64,000 bases of DNA from CAIZGX01 sp046048875 (GCA_046048875.1 JBJOFG010000013.1:248001-312000), one strand, 5' to 3'. Shown: positions 9,118-18,361, counted from the first letter of the stretch. Numbers and translations: made by a program. The notes: generated from the letters alone by a model not told the origin.

Positions 9118-10212
9118 ATGCGTATTGAAGAAGTCATTTCCCATTTAGAACAATGGGCTCCGCCTATTTTGCAAGAGTCTTACGACAATTCCGGACTGTT
9201 GGTTGGAAATAAGCAGAACGAGATAACCAATGTTCTGGTCAGTCTCGATTGTACCGAGGATGTTGTTGAAGAGGCCATTGCCAAGAATTGCAACCTCATC
9301 GTCTCTCATCATCCCATTGTCTTCAAAGGACTGAAGCGTTTCACGGGAGCTGATTATGTTCAACGAACAATCATTAAAGCGATTCAGAACAACATTGCGC
9401 TTTATGCCATTCACACCAACTTGGACAATACGTTAGAGGGTGTTAATGGTGAAATTGCGAGAAGACTCGGATTGAAAAACGTAAAGCCCTTAGTTCCCTT
9501 AAACGGACATCTGTTACAGCTGAATGTTTTTATTCCTGTTGATCATTTTGAAAAAGTCCGCACCGCGTTGTTCGAGGCTGGGGCTGGAAATGTTGGAAAT
9601 TACAGTGAATGTGGATTTAGTTTGGTTGGAAATGGAAGTTTCAAACCAGAACAGGGATCTCAGCCTGTAGAGGGAAATCTTGGAGAAAGAAGCGAATTGG
9701 AAGAAATTCGATTCGAAGTGATTTTACCCAGTTGGAAAAAAGCCGAAGTTCAGCGAGCACTTTTCGCTTCCCATCCGTACGAGGAAATTGCTCACAACTG
9801 GTACGTCTTGCAAAACGAATTGCAACAATTTGGTAGTGGTGCCATTGGTGAATTGGACTCGCCCATTGCTTTAACTGATTGTTTAGCTCTTTTGAAAAAA
9901 GAATTTAATAATCAATGCATTAAATACACTTCTTCAAAGAGAGAGATTATTCAGAAAATTGCTATTTGTGGGGGAAGTGGACAATTTCTTTTGGGAGCAG
10001 CAAAAGCCCAGGGAGCGGATGTTTTCGTTACCGCCGATATTAAATATCACGAATTTTTCGATGCTGAAAATCGTTTGTCTTTTATAGATATTGGACATTT
10101 TGAAAGTGAGCAGTTTACAATTGACTTGATTCATGCTAAAATCAGTGAAAAATTTCGTACATTCGCGGTCCACAAAACGGGTGTAATAACGAACCCCGTT
10201 CTCTATTACTGA
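9118..10212 (+). CDS. Nif3-like dinuclear metal centre protein (364 aa)
   Basis: The start MRIEEVISHLEQWAPP is typical of the family; an upstream in-frame ATG at 9025 would overlap lpxK. Metal-ligand motifs SHHPIVFKG (N-terminal third), HTNLDN, and DIGHFESEQF (C-terminal) are all present. The middle ~100 residues match the CutA-like insert seen in longer Nif3/YqfO proteins (residues near HPYEEIAHNWY). Family members are toroidal hexamers with two metals per subunit and are often annotated as GTP cyclohydrolase I type 2-like, but their true role is unsettled. The gene is followed after 4 bp by the next one, the usual Nif3/zinc-ribbon pairing in Bacteroidota. Confidence 0.88.
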   Translation: MRIEEVISHLEQWAPPILQESYDNSGLLVGNKQNEITNVLVSLDCTEDVVEEAIAKNCNLIVSHHPIVFKGLKRFTGADYVQRTIIKAIQNNIALYAIHTNLDNTLEGVNGEIARRLGLKNVKPLVPLNGHLLQLNVFIPVDHFEKVRTALFEAGAGNVGNYSECGFSLVGNGSFKPEQGSQPVEGNLGERSELEEIRFEVILPSWKKAEVQRALFASHPYEEIAHNWYVLQNELQQFGSGAIGELDSPIALTDCLALLKKEFNNQCIKYTSSKREIIQKIAICGGSGQFLLGAAKAQGADVFVTADIKYHEFFDAENRLSFIDIGHFESEQFTIDLIHAKISEKFRTFAVHKTGVITNPVLYY

Positions 10213-10216
10213 CATT

Positions 10217-12025
10217 ATGGCAAAAAAAGTAATAAAACCGAAAGCGAAAGCGCCTGCCAAGCCTAAGGTTGCTGCGAAGAAAGCAGTGAAAACAGTTGTG
10301 TCGAAGGGAAAAGAGAAAGCGGTAAAGAAACCTGTTTCAAAGAAAGTAGAAAAGAAAGCTGTTAAGCCGGCTGCAAAACCTGTTGCGAAGAAGGTTGTAA
10401 AGCCTGTCGCGAAAAAGGTCGTTAAGCCTGTTGCGAAAAAAGCAGCTAAACCTGCTCCTAAAAAGGTTGTAAAACCTGTTGCAAAGAAAGTTGTTAAGCC
10501 CGTAGCGAAAGCAGTGAAGAAGGAAGTGAAAAGTTCAAAAAAAGTTGTGAAAGTAGTGACCAAGACCAAAGCGAAAGAAGTGAAGAAGGCTGTTAAGCCC
10601 GTTGCAAAGAAAGCAGCGCCAGCGAAAAAAGTAGTTGCCAAGAAGGCTGCTCCTGCTAAAAAAGTAGAAACTAAAAAAGCTGTTCCAGCAAAGAAAGTAG
10701 CTGCGAAAAAGCCTGCGGCACCTGCGAAGAAGGCTGCGCCAGTAGCTAAAAAAGTAACACCCGCTCCTAAGCCGGCGCCAGCTAAAAAAGCTACTCCAGC
10801 TCCTGTTGAAAAAGCAAAAGCGGTGAAGGCAACAAAGGCACCTGTTGCTCCTGCTAAACCAGAAAAGAAAGGTAAAGCCGCGAAAGCTGAAAAAGTAATT
10901 GCTGAGGATGGAATTGAAATCCCAGTTGTACTTGCTCCTGAAGACGAAGCTATTCTTGCTGAGGCTTTAGCTATTGCTAAACCAAAGCGTGAGCCTAAAG
11001 TTCGTAAGGAAGTAATTGCTGAAGGGCCGATTGACGGCAAGCCAAGAACATTTAAAATTGGCGTTGCACCTGTGCAAGTTGAAAAGCGCGTTGCCAATCC
11101 TATTCACGTGGCATCGGAAATGGATCCTAAGCAGGCCATATTCGTTCCGATTGCGAAACCAGAAAAAAACGAGAAAAACCAAACAAACGATACAGAAACT
11201 ATGATTTCCATTAATCAAATGAACAAGTCGAACAGCGAAGATGCTAAAAAGGGTATCTCTGTTGAATCTAAATTGAGACACTTATATGCTCTTCAATTAA
11301 TTGACTCTCGCATTGACAAAATCCGCGCTACGCGTGGTGAATTGCCTTACGAAGTTGAAGATTTGAAGGATGAAGTTGCTGGATTAGAGGCGCGCTTGGA
11401 TCGTTTGAAGGCTGAATTCAAAGGTGCTGAAGAGAATATTGTTGCTTGCAAAGCTGCTATCAAAGAAGCGGAAGCGTTGATCGTGAAGTACAAAGATCAA
11501 TTGAACAAAGTGAAGAACAATCGCGAGTTTGATTCCTTGAACAAAGAAATTGAATTCCAAGAATTAGAAATTGAATTACAATCGAAGCACATACGCACTG
11601 CAGAGGCTTTGAAAACAACTAAGCAAGCGGAAATTGATAATGCATCTTCTAAATTAGCTGAACGTTCTTCAGATTTAAATTTGAAAGAAACGGAGTTAAG
11701 TGAGTTGATGAGCGAGACTCAAAAAGAAGAGGACTTCCTTTCAAAGCGCAGCGATGAAGCGAAGAAGCACATTGATCTTCATTTGTTGGAGCGTTACGTT
11801 CGCATGCGTAAGTCTGCACAAAACGGATTGGCTGTTGTTCCAATTGAACGCGATGCATCGGCTGGTTCATTCATTCAAATTCCTGCTCAAGTTCAAATGG
11901 ATGTTCGTTTGCGTAAGCGCATCATCACAGATGAGCACAGCGGAAGAATCTTAGTTGACGAAGAGATGGCTTATGAAGAAGAATTGAAATTCAAGGAAGT
12001 TCTTCAAAAGGAAATGGGGAAATAA
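10217..12025 (+). CDS. Fusion of histone-H1-like Lys/Ala/Pro tail and coiled-coil DUF164-type protein lacking its zinc-ribbon cysteines (602 aa)
   Basis: Residues ~1-230 are almost entirely Lys, Ala, Pro and Val in short repeats (VKPVAKK, PAKKV), like a eukaryotic H1 tail or bacterial Hc1-type protein, which suggests nucleic-acid binding. A ~110-residue linker follows. Residues ~345-602 match the DUF164/C4-type zinc-ribbon family that normally sits beside nif3: a long antiparallel coiled coil, then a C-terminal knuckle. The knuckle here reads SAGSF and TDEHSGRILVD where relatives have CGGCF and VCEYCGRILVD, so all four ligand Cys are gone. An internal ATG at 11201 could start the C-terminal half alone. 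The reading frame is unbroken. Role unknown. Confidence 0.8.
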   Translation: MAKKVIKPKAKAPAKPKVAAKKAVKTVVSKGKEKAVKKPVSKKVEKKAVKPAAKPVAKKVVKPVAKKVVKPVAKKAAKPAPKKVVKPVAKKVVKPVAKAVKKEVKSSKKVVKVVTKTKAKEVKKAVKPVAKKAAPAKKVVAKKAAPAKKVETKKAVPAKKVAAKKPAAPAKKAAPVAKKVTPAPKPAPAKKATPAPVEKAKAVKATKAPVAPAKPEKKGKAAKAEKVIAEDGIEIPVVLAPEDEAILAEALAIAKPKREPKVRKEVIAEGPIDGKPRTFKIGVAPVQVEKRVANPIHVASEMDPKQAIFVPIAKPEKNEKNQTNDTETMISINQMNKSNSEDAKKGISVESKLRHLYALQLIDSRIDKIRATRGELPYEVEDLKDEVAGLEARLDRLKAEFKGAEENIVACKAAIKEAEALIVKYKDQLNKVKNNREFDSLNKEIEFQELEIELQSKHIRTAEALKTTKQAEIDNASSKLAERSSDLNLKETELSELMSETQKEEDFLSKRSDEAKKHIDLHLLERYVRMRKSAQNGLAVVPIERDASAGSFIQIPAQVQMDVRLRKRIITDEHSGRILVDEEMAYEEELKFKEVLQKEMGK

Positions 12026-12034
12026 GACTCTAAA

Positions 12035-12068
12035 GGGGCGAATGATTATTCGGGGCGAATGATTATTC
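12035..12068 (+). repeat. 17-bp tandem duplication with mini-hairpin (CGAATG class)
   Basis: Two adjacent exact copies of GGGGCGAATGATTATTC (12035-12051 and 12052-12068). Each contains the small stem GAAT/ATTC with a 4-nt loop. The CGAATG word is the same linker seen in the longer hairpin arrays near 18.0 and 27.4 kb, so this may be a minimal member of that family. Confidence 0.6.
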
Positions 12069-12082
12069 ACCCTAATTATAGA

Positions 12083-12116
12083 GAAAAAAAAGGGATGATT
12101 AAATCATCCCTTTTTT
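12083..12116. terminator. Bidirectional intrinsic terminator
   Basis: GGGATGAT (12092-12099) pairs with ATCATCCC (12103-12110) around a 3-nt loop. An A-run lies on the left and a T-run on the right, so it can stop transcripts from either side. It separates two convergent genes, and the last codons and stop of the leftward gene lie inside the stem. Confidence 0.8.
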
Positions 12117-13559
12117 AATGGCCAATTCTAAGAAACGGTCCTCCATGTTTTTCACAGAAGGAAATTCGGAAGTGAGTCTTCCTTCTTTTAGGAATTGAGA
12201 ACGATCAAAAGACGAAAGTTTGTTGTACGAGCGCAATACCTTCAAAAAATGAATATCAGCATCGTGATTACGCTCACGCTGCTGGTAGAATCGAATGGTT
12301 GATTTCAATGCGTATTCAACCAGGTCGACATTACCTAAACACAAGTGAATAAGAATATTTAGGACACGAACATGTCCGTATATATCTTGACGTAATTCTT
12401 TGTCTGAATTATTTATAATTTCATTGACATGCTTTAAAGATCTTTGATGATGACCGCACGAAAATTCATATAATGCTAAACGATAATGCATCATCATTTC
12501 AAACTCTTTACTCAATACATTTTTTGTTTGTTGAATAGATGCAAAAAGCTCATCGGACTGAATCTTTTGATCAAACATCAAGGCCATTTCAACCTGTATC
12601 TGTTTTAGAATTCTGAATCTAAAAGCAATTAAATCCGGATCGTGAAATTGTTCAAATTCCTCAAGTGATTCTAATTTCTTGTAAATCTCGGTAGCCCCTG
12701 CCCTGTCGTCTAATAGAACTCTACAAGTGAGCAATTGTCCTAAAGATCTTAGATAGCGCTTGGCTTTATCCTCTCGTAACCATTCGTTTGCCTCGAACAA
12801 TTCAATAACTTCCTGGAAATGAATTGAAGCTTTCTCAATGTTACTCTCTGCAATTGCTGAAAAACCTAGCGAATACAATCGAATACTGTTGGAACGAATG
12901 GATGATGCTAATGATGCGTCTTCCAACAAATTCGAATTCATGATCTCCCGAAGCATTTCTTCATGCAACTTCGAAGGAGTGAATCCACCTGTTCGAAAGA
13001 TAGCATTCACCTTTCCATACAAAACTTGATATTGGGCCAAGTTCTGCAATTGATTGAGCACGTAAGCCTCCTCTTCCGCGATTTCATCGATAGACTGAGA
13101 AAACTCTCCATTCTCATAATCCTCTTCGAGTAAATTTTTCTGCCACGAAATAATTTCAAACAGATAATAAAAGAACTCATAGGAAGTGGCCAATTTCTTG
13201 GCTCGCTTCAATTCTTTCTTACATTCTTCAAACAAACCTTTTTTGTGAAGAATTTCAACATTCTTCAAGGCCTGTTTTAATATACTACGTACGCTATTCT
13301 CACCGTGGTAAGAGCGTAGAGCTTTCAAAATAAGTTTAAACAAATGGTTCTTTTCTGAAGGAAGATGTTTCAAGAAGAGTTCTCCTTTAAACGTTTCTTT
13401 TACAAATTCTTCGTCGTAATGATCCATCTTTTCAAGCAAATCAAAAAGTCGAACATAGTTCTTCTCGCCCGCTTGCAACGAGCTTTGTAGCTTGAAAAAA
13501 CGTTTTTCACTCTTGGTCAGAGAGTGAACCAGATCAAATAGATCGTGGGTCGGTTTCAT
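12099..13559 (-). CDS. Conserved helical-repeat protein of unknown function (486 aa)
   Basis: I start at the ATG at 13559 (MKPTHDLFDLVHSLTKSEK); a longer version from 13601 adds 14 unconvincing residues. There is no signal peptide, so it is probably cytoplasmic. The whole length looks alpha-helical with TPR-like pairs (FSAIAESNIEKASIHFQEVIELF, split over residues ~215-240). The opening stretch LTKSEKRFFKLQSS is a pattern I associate with a Bacteroidota-specific family without known function. Its product ends in KKGMI inside the shared terminator. It is transcribed divergently from the secreted M1 peptidase gene. No enzymatic motif is visible. Confidence 0.7.
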   Translation of the reverse strand: MKPTHDLFDLVHSLTKSEKRFFKLQSSLQAGEKNYVRLFDLLEKMDHYDEEFVKETFKGELFLKHLPSEKNHLFKLILKALRSYHGENSVRSILKQALKNVEILHKKGLFEECKKELKRAKKLATSYEFFYYLFEIISWQKNLLEEDYENGEFSQSIDEIAEEEAYVLNQLQNLAQYQVLYGKVNAIFRTGGFTPSKLHEEMLREIMNSNLLEDASLASSIRSNSIRLYSLGFSAIAESNIEKASIHFQEVIELFEANEWLREDKAKRYLRSLGQLLTCRVLLDDRAGATEIYKKLESLEEFEQFHDPDLIAFRFRILKQIQVEMALMFDQKIQSDELFASIQQTKNVLSKEFEMMMHYRLALYEFSCGHHQRSLKHVNEIINNSDKELRQDIYGHVRVLNILIHLCLGNVDLVEYALKSTIRFYQQRERNHDADIHFLKVLRSYNKLSSFDRSQFLKEGRLTSEFPSVKNMEDRFLELAIKKGMI

Positions 13560-13673
13560 ACTTGCAGTTTGGTTGGTTTCGTTGCCCAAAAGTGGTTTCA
13601 ATTCTTATGGACCTACTTAAAGACAACTTCCATTTCAAAAAGGTTGTTTCTCGAAATTGAATATCTTGCAGTC

Positions 13674-16055
13674 ATGAAGCCACTTTATCTAAAAACATTA
13701 CTATTTCTTGTTACATGTTCAATTTTAACTATTCAGATAGCCGGACAGACAGCATGTTCGCATAAACATGGGTTCAAGGATTTATCGAATAGCAATAGTC
13801 GGTGCGATACAGTGGACATCATAGACACATATGTCTATTTAGACTTTACCAATTTTTCGAGCAATAACATTCTAGGCTATGCCGATATTGTCGTTTCACC
13901 ACTTATGGTCAATATCCCTCAATTGCATTTGGACCTTGAAGGATTAATCGTTGACTCTGTCTTTATTAATTCTGCACCAGCAGCATACAATCATAACGGT
14001 TCTGACTTATTCATTGATTTACCCAATCTTGCTTCATGGGTTAATTTCACTGCACGTGTATATTATCATGGCTCTCCCATTCACGATACCAGTTGGGGTG
14101 GATTTTATTTCAGCAGCGGATATGCCTACAACATGGGCGTAGGTATGGATGCACTTCCACATAATTTTGGTCGGGTTTGGTTCCCCTGCTTCGATAATTT
14201 CAGAGAGCGTTGCACCTTCACCATACAAACATTAACCAACGGCGGACGCACCTCATACTGCGGAGGCCTTCGGTCTTCCATGGAAGTTGTTGGTCAAGAT
14301 TCGCTGCTTACCACTTGGAATTTGCTTCAGCCGGTTCCCTCCTACTTAGCTAGCGTAGCGGTTTCCGCCTATACACATGTTGAAGACGAGTTCACTTCTT
14401 TGGGCGGATTCACCAGACCCATCTGGCTTGCAGCAAAGCCAGCAGATACGCTAGATATGAAAAACAGTTTTGTCCATTTACACGATGCGCTATCAGCCTT
14501 CGAAACAAAATTTGGGAACTACGCTTTTGACAAAGTGGGATTCACAGCCGTTCCTTTCACAGGCGGTGCTATGGAGCATGCCACCAATGTGGCTTATCCA
14601 CTTTTCGCCATTGATGGAACTACGGCTTATGAAACTTTGTATGCGCATGAATTAAGTCACCATTGGTGGGGCGACTTAATCACATGCGAGACAGCTGCCG
14701 ATATGTGGATAAACGAGGGATGGGCTTCCTACAGCGAACGCATTTTCACGGAATGGCTATATGGAAGCGAAGCCTATAGCGCTTCAATACGTGCGAATCA
14801 CCGAGATGTATTATTGAATGCCCCGCGCAACGATGGCGGTTATTTTCCCTTGAATGCCATTCCTGAAAACATTACCTACGGACAAACCGTTTACAACAAA
14901 GGCGCCGATGTGGCTCACTCGCTGCGAGGATATATGGGCGATGAAAATTTCTTTCAAGCCATACAGGACTTAATGTCGCAATACCAATTCAACACCTTGA
15001 ATTCAGTTCAAATGCGCGATTTCTTTCAAGCATATACAACAGAAGATCTCTCGGAATTCTTTAACGGATGGGTGTTTCAGCCGGGGTATCCAGATTTTAG
15101 GTTGAAGGGATTCAGTTATTCCTCACAATTTGTTGGATTCGAATTGAATGTTCATGTAGACCAATACCTTCATCACAATTCAGCCTATCTAAACAATGTC
15201 CCTTTGGAAGTTACAGTGATGGACTTTGAAGGAAACACCGATACTGTGCTAATGCATTTCTCAGGAGAATCCAGTTACGCCACAGCGACAGTCTTGTTCG
15301 AACCCGCACATGTCATGTTGAACAGAGCCGACAACTTGCATTACGCAACGCTCGCCAATGAGGCTTGGAATTCAACCACCGGTTCTCACGATTTAACTTT
15401 TGCAAATTTCGAATACGATGTGAATGATTTAGGAAATATGGACAGCATTTTCATTCGCGCTGAAATGCACTTGACAGCAGCAGATCGCATGAGTGCTATT
15501 CCACTAACTGACTATGTAATTTCGCCCGATCGCTTTTGGCATGTGAACACCTACGCCAACGAAACCACTTCCACTAAAATGACATTACGATTCAACGGAT
15601 CTGCTACTGCGACTAGCGCGTTGGACACATCTTTGTTTGAACTGGTTCAACAATTTGGGGTAGATGAAAACAGCATGGTTCTACTTTATCGGGCGAATGG
15701 ATTGGAGCCTTGGACTGAAGCCGCGAATTCTACACTACTGACCTCGGGTAGCGCGACCAATTGGAGCGGACGTTTTGAAGTGTTGAATCCACTGCCGGGT
15801 GATTATGCCTTTGCCTTTCATTCCGGAATCATTTCAGTAAATGAAAATTCACTTCCTTCCCTTCCCTTTATCATTGGTTCCGACGCAATTAGTCATTCTG
15901 GTTTTAGTGGGAAGTATGCCTTGAGTAATGCAAACGGACAGTTGCTAGTAAAAGGAAAAGCGACCGAAGGCCTGCGTATTGAAATATCAAATTATGCCGA
16001 AGGAATATATTTCCTTGAATTGAACAGCGCTACTTACAAAGTGTTTTTGAAATAA
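13674..16055 (+). CDS. Secreted M1-family metallopeptidase with type IX secretion tail (793 aa)
   Basis: The start at 13674 gives a clear signal peptide ending near IAGQTAC; an earlier in-frame ATG at 13545 overlaps the divergent gene. The zinc motif HELSHHWWGD begins at about residue 325, with the third ligand in INEGWASY. The GGAMEH motif (GAMEN-like) lies upstream at about residue 300. The final ~75 residues (YALSNANGQLL ... EGIYFLELNSATYKVFLK) fit the type A C-terminal sorting domain used by the type IX secretion system, so the protein is probably carried across the outer membrane and anchored or released. It is followed after 1 bp by the queuosine precursor transporter gene. Confidence 0.85.
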   Translation: MKPLYLKTLLFLVTCSILTIQIAGQTACSHKHGFKDLSNSNSRCDTVDIIDTYVYLDFTNFSSNNILGYADIVVSPLMVNIPQLHLDLEGLIVDSVFINSAPAAYNHNGSDLFIDLPNLASWVNFTARVYYHGSPIHDTSWGGFYFSSGYAYNMGVGMDALPHNFGRVWFPCFDNFRERCTFTIQTLTNGGRTSYCGGLRSSMEVVGQDSLLTTWNLLQPVPSYLASVAVSAYTHVEDEFTSLGGFTRPIWLAAKPADTLDMKNSFVHLHDALSAFETKFGNYAFDKVGFTAVPFTGGAMEHATNVAYPLFAIDGTTAYETLYAHELSHHWWGDLITCETAADMWINEGWASYSERIFTEWLYGSEAYSASIRANHRDVLLNAPRNDGGYFPLNAIPENITYGQTVYNKGADVAHSLRGYMGDENFFQAIQDLMSQYQFNTLNSVQMRDFFQAYTTEDLSEFFNGWVFQPGYPDFRLKGFSYSSQFVGFELNVHVDQYLHHNSAYLNNVPLEVTVMDFEGNTDTVLMHFSGESSYATATVLFEPAHVMLNRADNLHYATLANEAWNSTTGSHDLTFANFEYDVNDLGNMDSIFIRAEMHLTAADRMSAIPLTDYVISPDRFWHVNTYANETTSTKMTLRFNGSATATSALDTSLFELVQQFGVDENSMVLLYRANGLEPWTEAANSTLLTSGSATNWSGRFEVLNPLPGDYAFAFHSGIISVNENSLPSLPFIIGSDAISHSGFSGKYALSNANGQLLVKGKATEGLRIEISNYAEGIYFLELNSATYKVFLK

Positions 16056-16056
16056 G

Positions 16057-16731
16057 ATGCAAACTCCAACTTTATTTTCCACGCGAAGAGAATGGCTCTT
16101 TATTTTCTTGGCGGGTCTCTTCATTACGAATGCCATCACTGCTGAATTAATTTCAAGCAAGCTCATTCAAATTCCGATTCAAATTGGCAATTGGAAACAC
16201 AATTTCATCACCATTGTGGGCGTACTTCCTTGGCCTATTGTGTTTTTGTTAACCGATACGTTAAATGAATTTTATGGTGAGAAGGCGGTGCGCCGACTTT
16301 CATGGATAACCACAATACTTATTGGCTATTGCTTCATTGTTGTTTTGCTTGCCCTGCAGATTCCATCTGTTCCTGGCATTGGAGTAACTGATGAGCAATT
16401 CGGTGCGGTGTTCGGACAAGCACCATGGATAATGATAGGAAGTATTGCAGCCTTCTTGATTTCTCAATTATTGGACGTTACCATTTTCCATTGGATCAAA
16501 AGCAAAACGGGTAACAATCACATTTGGCTTCGAAGTACCGGAAGCACAATTGTATCCCAAATGATTGATACCATGGTGGTGTTATACATTGGATTTGTTC
16601 TTCCAGGAAAAATGGATTGGAACACCTTTGCAGAAGTGGCTCCAACCAATTATTTGTTGAAGATGGGAATAGCTGTTGCGCTTACCCCCATGATTTATGT
16701 GGTTCACGCGGGAATTCGAAAATTTATCTGA
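16057..16731 (+). CDS. Queuosine precursor transporter, YhhQ family (224 aa)
   Basis: Six hydrophobic segments and the family pattern NAITAELISSKLIQI near the N-terminus, DTLNEFYGEKAVRR in the middle and STIVSQMIDTMVV near the C-terminus identify this vitamin-uptake-like permease. YhhQ proteins import preQ0 or preQ1 for the queuosine tRNA modification. Its last 8 bp overlap the end of the convergent barrel-protein gene. Confidence 0.88.
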   Translation: MQTPTLFSTRREWLFIFLAGLFITNAITAELISSKLIQIPIQIGNWKHNFITIVGVLPWPIVFLLTDTLNEFYGEKAVRRLSWITTILIGYCFIVVLLALQIPSVPGIGVTDEQFGAVFGQAPWIMIGSIAAFLISQLLDVTIFHWIKSKTGNNHIWLRSTGSTIVSQMIDTMVVLYIGFVLPGKMDWNTFAEVAPTNYLLKMGIAVALTPMIYVVHAGIRKFI

Positions 16732-17419
16732 GCAATCCTTTTCCGAATTCTATTTTCATTCCGGTTGAAACAATGATCCCGGTAGATTTTATGTTGAAGG
16801 AAGAAGCCGGATTGTCGAAAAGATTCGTCCACCCTTGTTGCTTCGCCGCTGAGACATAAAACTTGTATCGCTTTGCTTTGGTTACACCAATTCCCACTTC
16901 CACTTGCGTAGACAATTCAAATTGCGAAGCAGTCTCAGTCGCATCTTCCCAAGTGTACTCTATTATTTGTCCGTTCGCATCGAAGACAGGTGTTCTTACT
17001 ACTGCATTCAATAAATATCCAGGAACGAAGGCTACATTACCGAAGATGTATGCTCTGTTTCCCAATTGAACGCCCAGTTTCAGCGGAAGTGAAAAGTAGT
17101 TGAATTTGTTTCGAAGTTCAGCCATTCCAATATTATTCCCAACTGAATCGGTCATCATAAATGAATTACTAAAACCACGTTGAACGAGATTGATCTCTCC
17201 ACCAACCGTTAAGAATCGTAAATGCACGCGATCGTATGTCAAACTTAAATTTCCGCCTACAATATCCTTTGTGGTGTATGCTGAAATATTCGTGTTGACG
17301 TTTGAGATATTCATTCCGGCCTTTATTCCGAATTGTCTGTAAGGGGTTTGAGCCTTTGCGTTGAATGAGCATAGTGTTGCAACAAAGGCAAGTGCTGTGA
17401 TACGAAAAATGTTTTTCAT
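16724..17419 (-). CDS. Outer-membrane beta-barrel protein, PorT-like (231 aa)
   Basis: The start at 17419 gives a signal peptide (MKNIFRITALAFVATLCSFN, cleaved after AKAQ). The body alternates short strands typical of the 8-strand barrel family common in Bacteroidota (for example FGIKAGMNISNVN and the C-terminal STGMKIEFGKGLLR). A TACCTTTG element sits 4 nt upstream of this ATG, which supports the chosen start and a leaderless or nearly leaderless mRNA. Function is unknown; proteins of this class are often labelled porin-like or PorT-like without evidence. Confidence 0.75.
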   Translation of the reverse strand: MKNIFRITALAFVATLCSFNAKAQTPYRQFGIKAGMNISNVNTNISAYTTKDIVGGNLSLTYDRVHLRFLTVGGEINLVQRGFSNSFMMTDSVGNNIGMAELRNKFNYFSLPLKLGVQLGNRAYIFGNVAFVPGYLLNAVVRTPVFDANGQIIEYTWEDATETASQFELSTQVEVGIGVTKAKRYKFYVSAAKQQGWTNLFDNPASSFNIKSTGIIVSTGMKIEFGKGLLR

Positions 17420-17423
17420 TGGA

Positions 17424-17431
17424 CAAAGGTA
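17424..17431 (-). promoter_or_regulatory. TAnnTTTG -7 element 4 nt before an ATG
   Basis: Read on the minus strand this is TACCTTTG followed by TCCA and the ATG at 17419. It matches the Bacteroidota -7 consensus exactly. No TTTG is found at the ideal -33 distance. Confidence 0.55.
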
Positions 17432-17600
17432 AGAGAAGTTAAGAAAAGATAACAAGCAGAAAACTTGACATTGGTATTTCAATGTTGTATTTTAGATCAC
17501 GTCAATGTCGCTCTGGCATTGGTGTTTAGCCAATAAAATATTCATTCAGTACGAAACTGTTTCCGCGAGGGAATGGTTTTTTGTGCTTTAAAAAGAGAGT

Positions 17601-17951
17601 ATGAAAATGAATTATTCAAGAAAGGAGTATTACGGAATGTTGAACTCCAGTAACATCTTGTTGGGGCACAACACTGCTCAGGAAATCAAAGCCTCGAAGT
17701 ACAACTACATTCAGAAGAAGGCTGCGGGACAGTCGCTGTTTGAGTTTATTGCAATGTTGCGCGATTACTTTGCTCATTTGGAGCAATATGAAATGAGCGC
17801 TTTGTTGAATGATTACCTGGAAACCTTGAAGGCGAGTTACTCGAGTTACTGCGGATGCTCCTTCCCTATTTACACGAAGGTGTATAAGGTTCGCTTGCCC
17901 AAGTGCACGTGTTGTGGGAAGAAGGTGCTGCATGCGGGGTTCTTTGAGTAA
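17601..17951 (+). CDS. Small cysteine-rich hypothetical protein (116 aa)
   Basis: Starts ATGAAAATG (either codon possible). The N-terminal two thirds look helical; the C-terminus has YCGCSF and then KCTCCGKKV, giving a possible zinc-knuckle or metal site, though it is not a standard ribbon spacing. No signal peptide. An overlapping minus-strand frame (17616-17990) is open too, but lacks this organised Cys pattern. The stop codon TAA lies inside the first mini-hairpin (GTAAC/GTTAC) of the adjacent array. I do not recognise the family. Confidence 0.5.
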   Translation: MKMNYSRKEYYGMLNSSNILLGHNTAQEIKASKYNYIQKKAAGQSLFEFIAMLRDYFAHLEQYEMSALLNDYLETLKASYSSYCGCSFPIYTKVYKVRLPKCTCCGKKVLHAGFFE

Positions 17952-18136
17952 CGTAGTTACAAATGTGCAAGCACGAATGTTGCAAAGCAACGATAGTCGG
18001 AGACGAATGCCCTGCGGGCGAATCTCTACGAGGAATGCTTCGCGAATGTCAGAGACTGATGTTGTTAAGCAACTAATGCCCTTCTGGCGAATCTCTACGA
18101 GGAATACTTCGCGAATGTCTGCGACGATTTTAGATA
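17948..18136 (+). repeat. Mini-hairpin array, CGAATG/GAATG linker class
   Basis: A run of short palindromes separated by (C)GAATG or CGAAT: GTAAC-GTA-GTTAC, TGC-AA-GCA, TTGC-AAA-GCAA, CCC-TGC-GGG, CTC-TAC-GAG (twice), GC-TTC-GC, TC-AGA-GA, TC-TGC-GA. It contains a partial internal duplication (18011-18054 versus 18086-18118). It begins inside the stop codon of the upstream small gene. Not a CRISPR: unit lengths and stem sequences vary. Confidence 0.75.
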
Positions 18137-18300
18137 CAGAAACAGAAAGAGAAACAAAATGGGTGTACTAAGAAAAGTCCGATCGATAGGACTTTTGAAA
18201 AGTGTGATGCATCGTACTTTAGAATTGGGTACGTGCGAACGTACTTTAAGGAATAAGTCGGTTTCAACAGACTGGCAATAAGTACACTCAAGTGTACTTA
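18120..18300. repeat. Palindrome block, left copy of a duplicated segment
   Basis: The first ~110 bp resemble 19998-20110 in direct orientation (shared words include AGAAAGAGAAACA, AATGGGTGTA, AAAAGTCCGATCGAT). It holds hairpins AAAAGTCC/GGACTTTT (18173-18196), GTACGT/ACGTAC (18229-18244) and a 10-bp stem TAAGTACACT/AGTGTACTTA (18279-18300). The two copies bracket the secreted-protein and WYL-regulator genes. From 18301 to the terminator at 18362 I see nothing else. Confidence 0.65.
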
Positions 18301-18361
18301 ATTGAAAATTACAATTTTAGTTATAGGAACAGTAGCGATCAATATGCACATCACTTTTCAA

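Noticed and set aside
9025..9137. Longer starts for lpxK and the Nif3-family gene
   Set aside because: They would overlap each other by more than 100 bp and add residues unlike either family; the internal ATGs give standard N-termini.
9934..11097. Long minus-strand open frame rich in Phe, Thr, Ala and Gly
   Set aside because: It is antisense to the Lys/Ala/Pro-rich repeats of the plus-strand fusion gene; its composition is the mirror of those codons and it has no family features.
10217..12025. Two separate genes rather than a fusion
   Set aside because: The frame is continuous with no stop; an internal ATG at 11201 could allow a second product, but nothing shows an independent promoter.
17616..17990. 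Minus-strand open frame over the small Cys-rich gene
   Set aside because: No recognisable pattern; it runs into the hairpin array and competes with a better plus-strand candidate.
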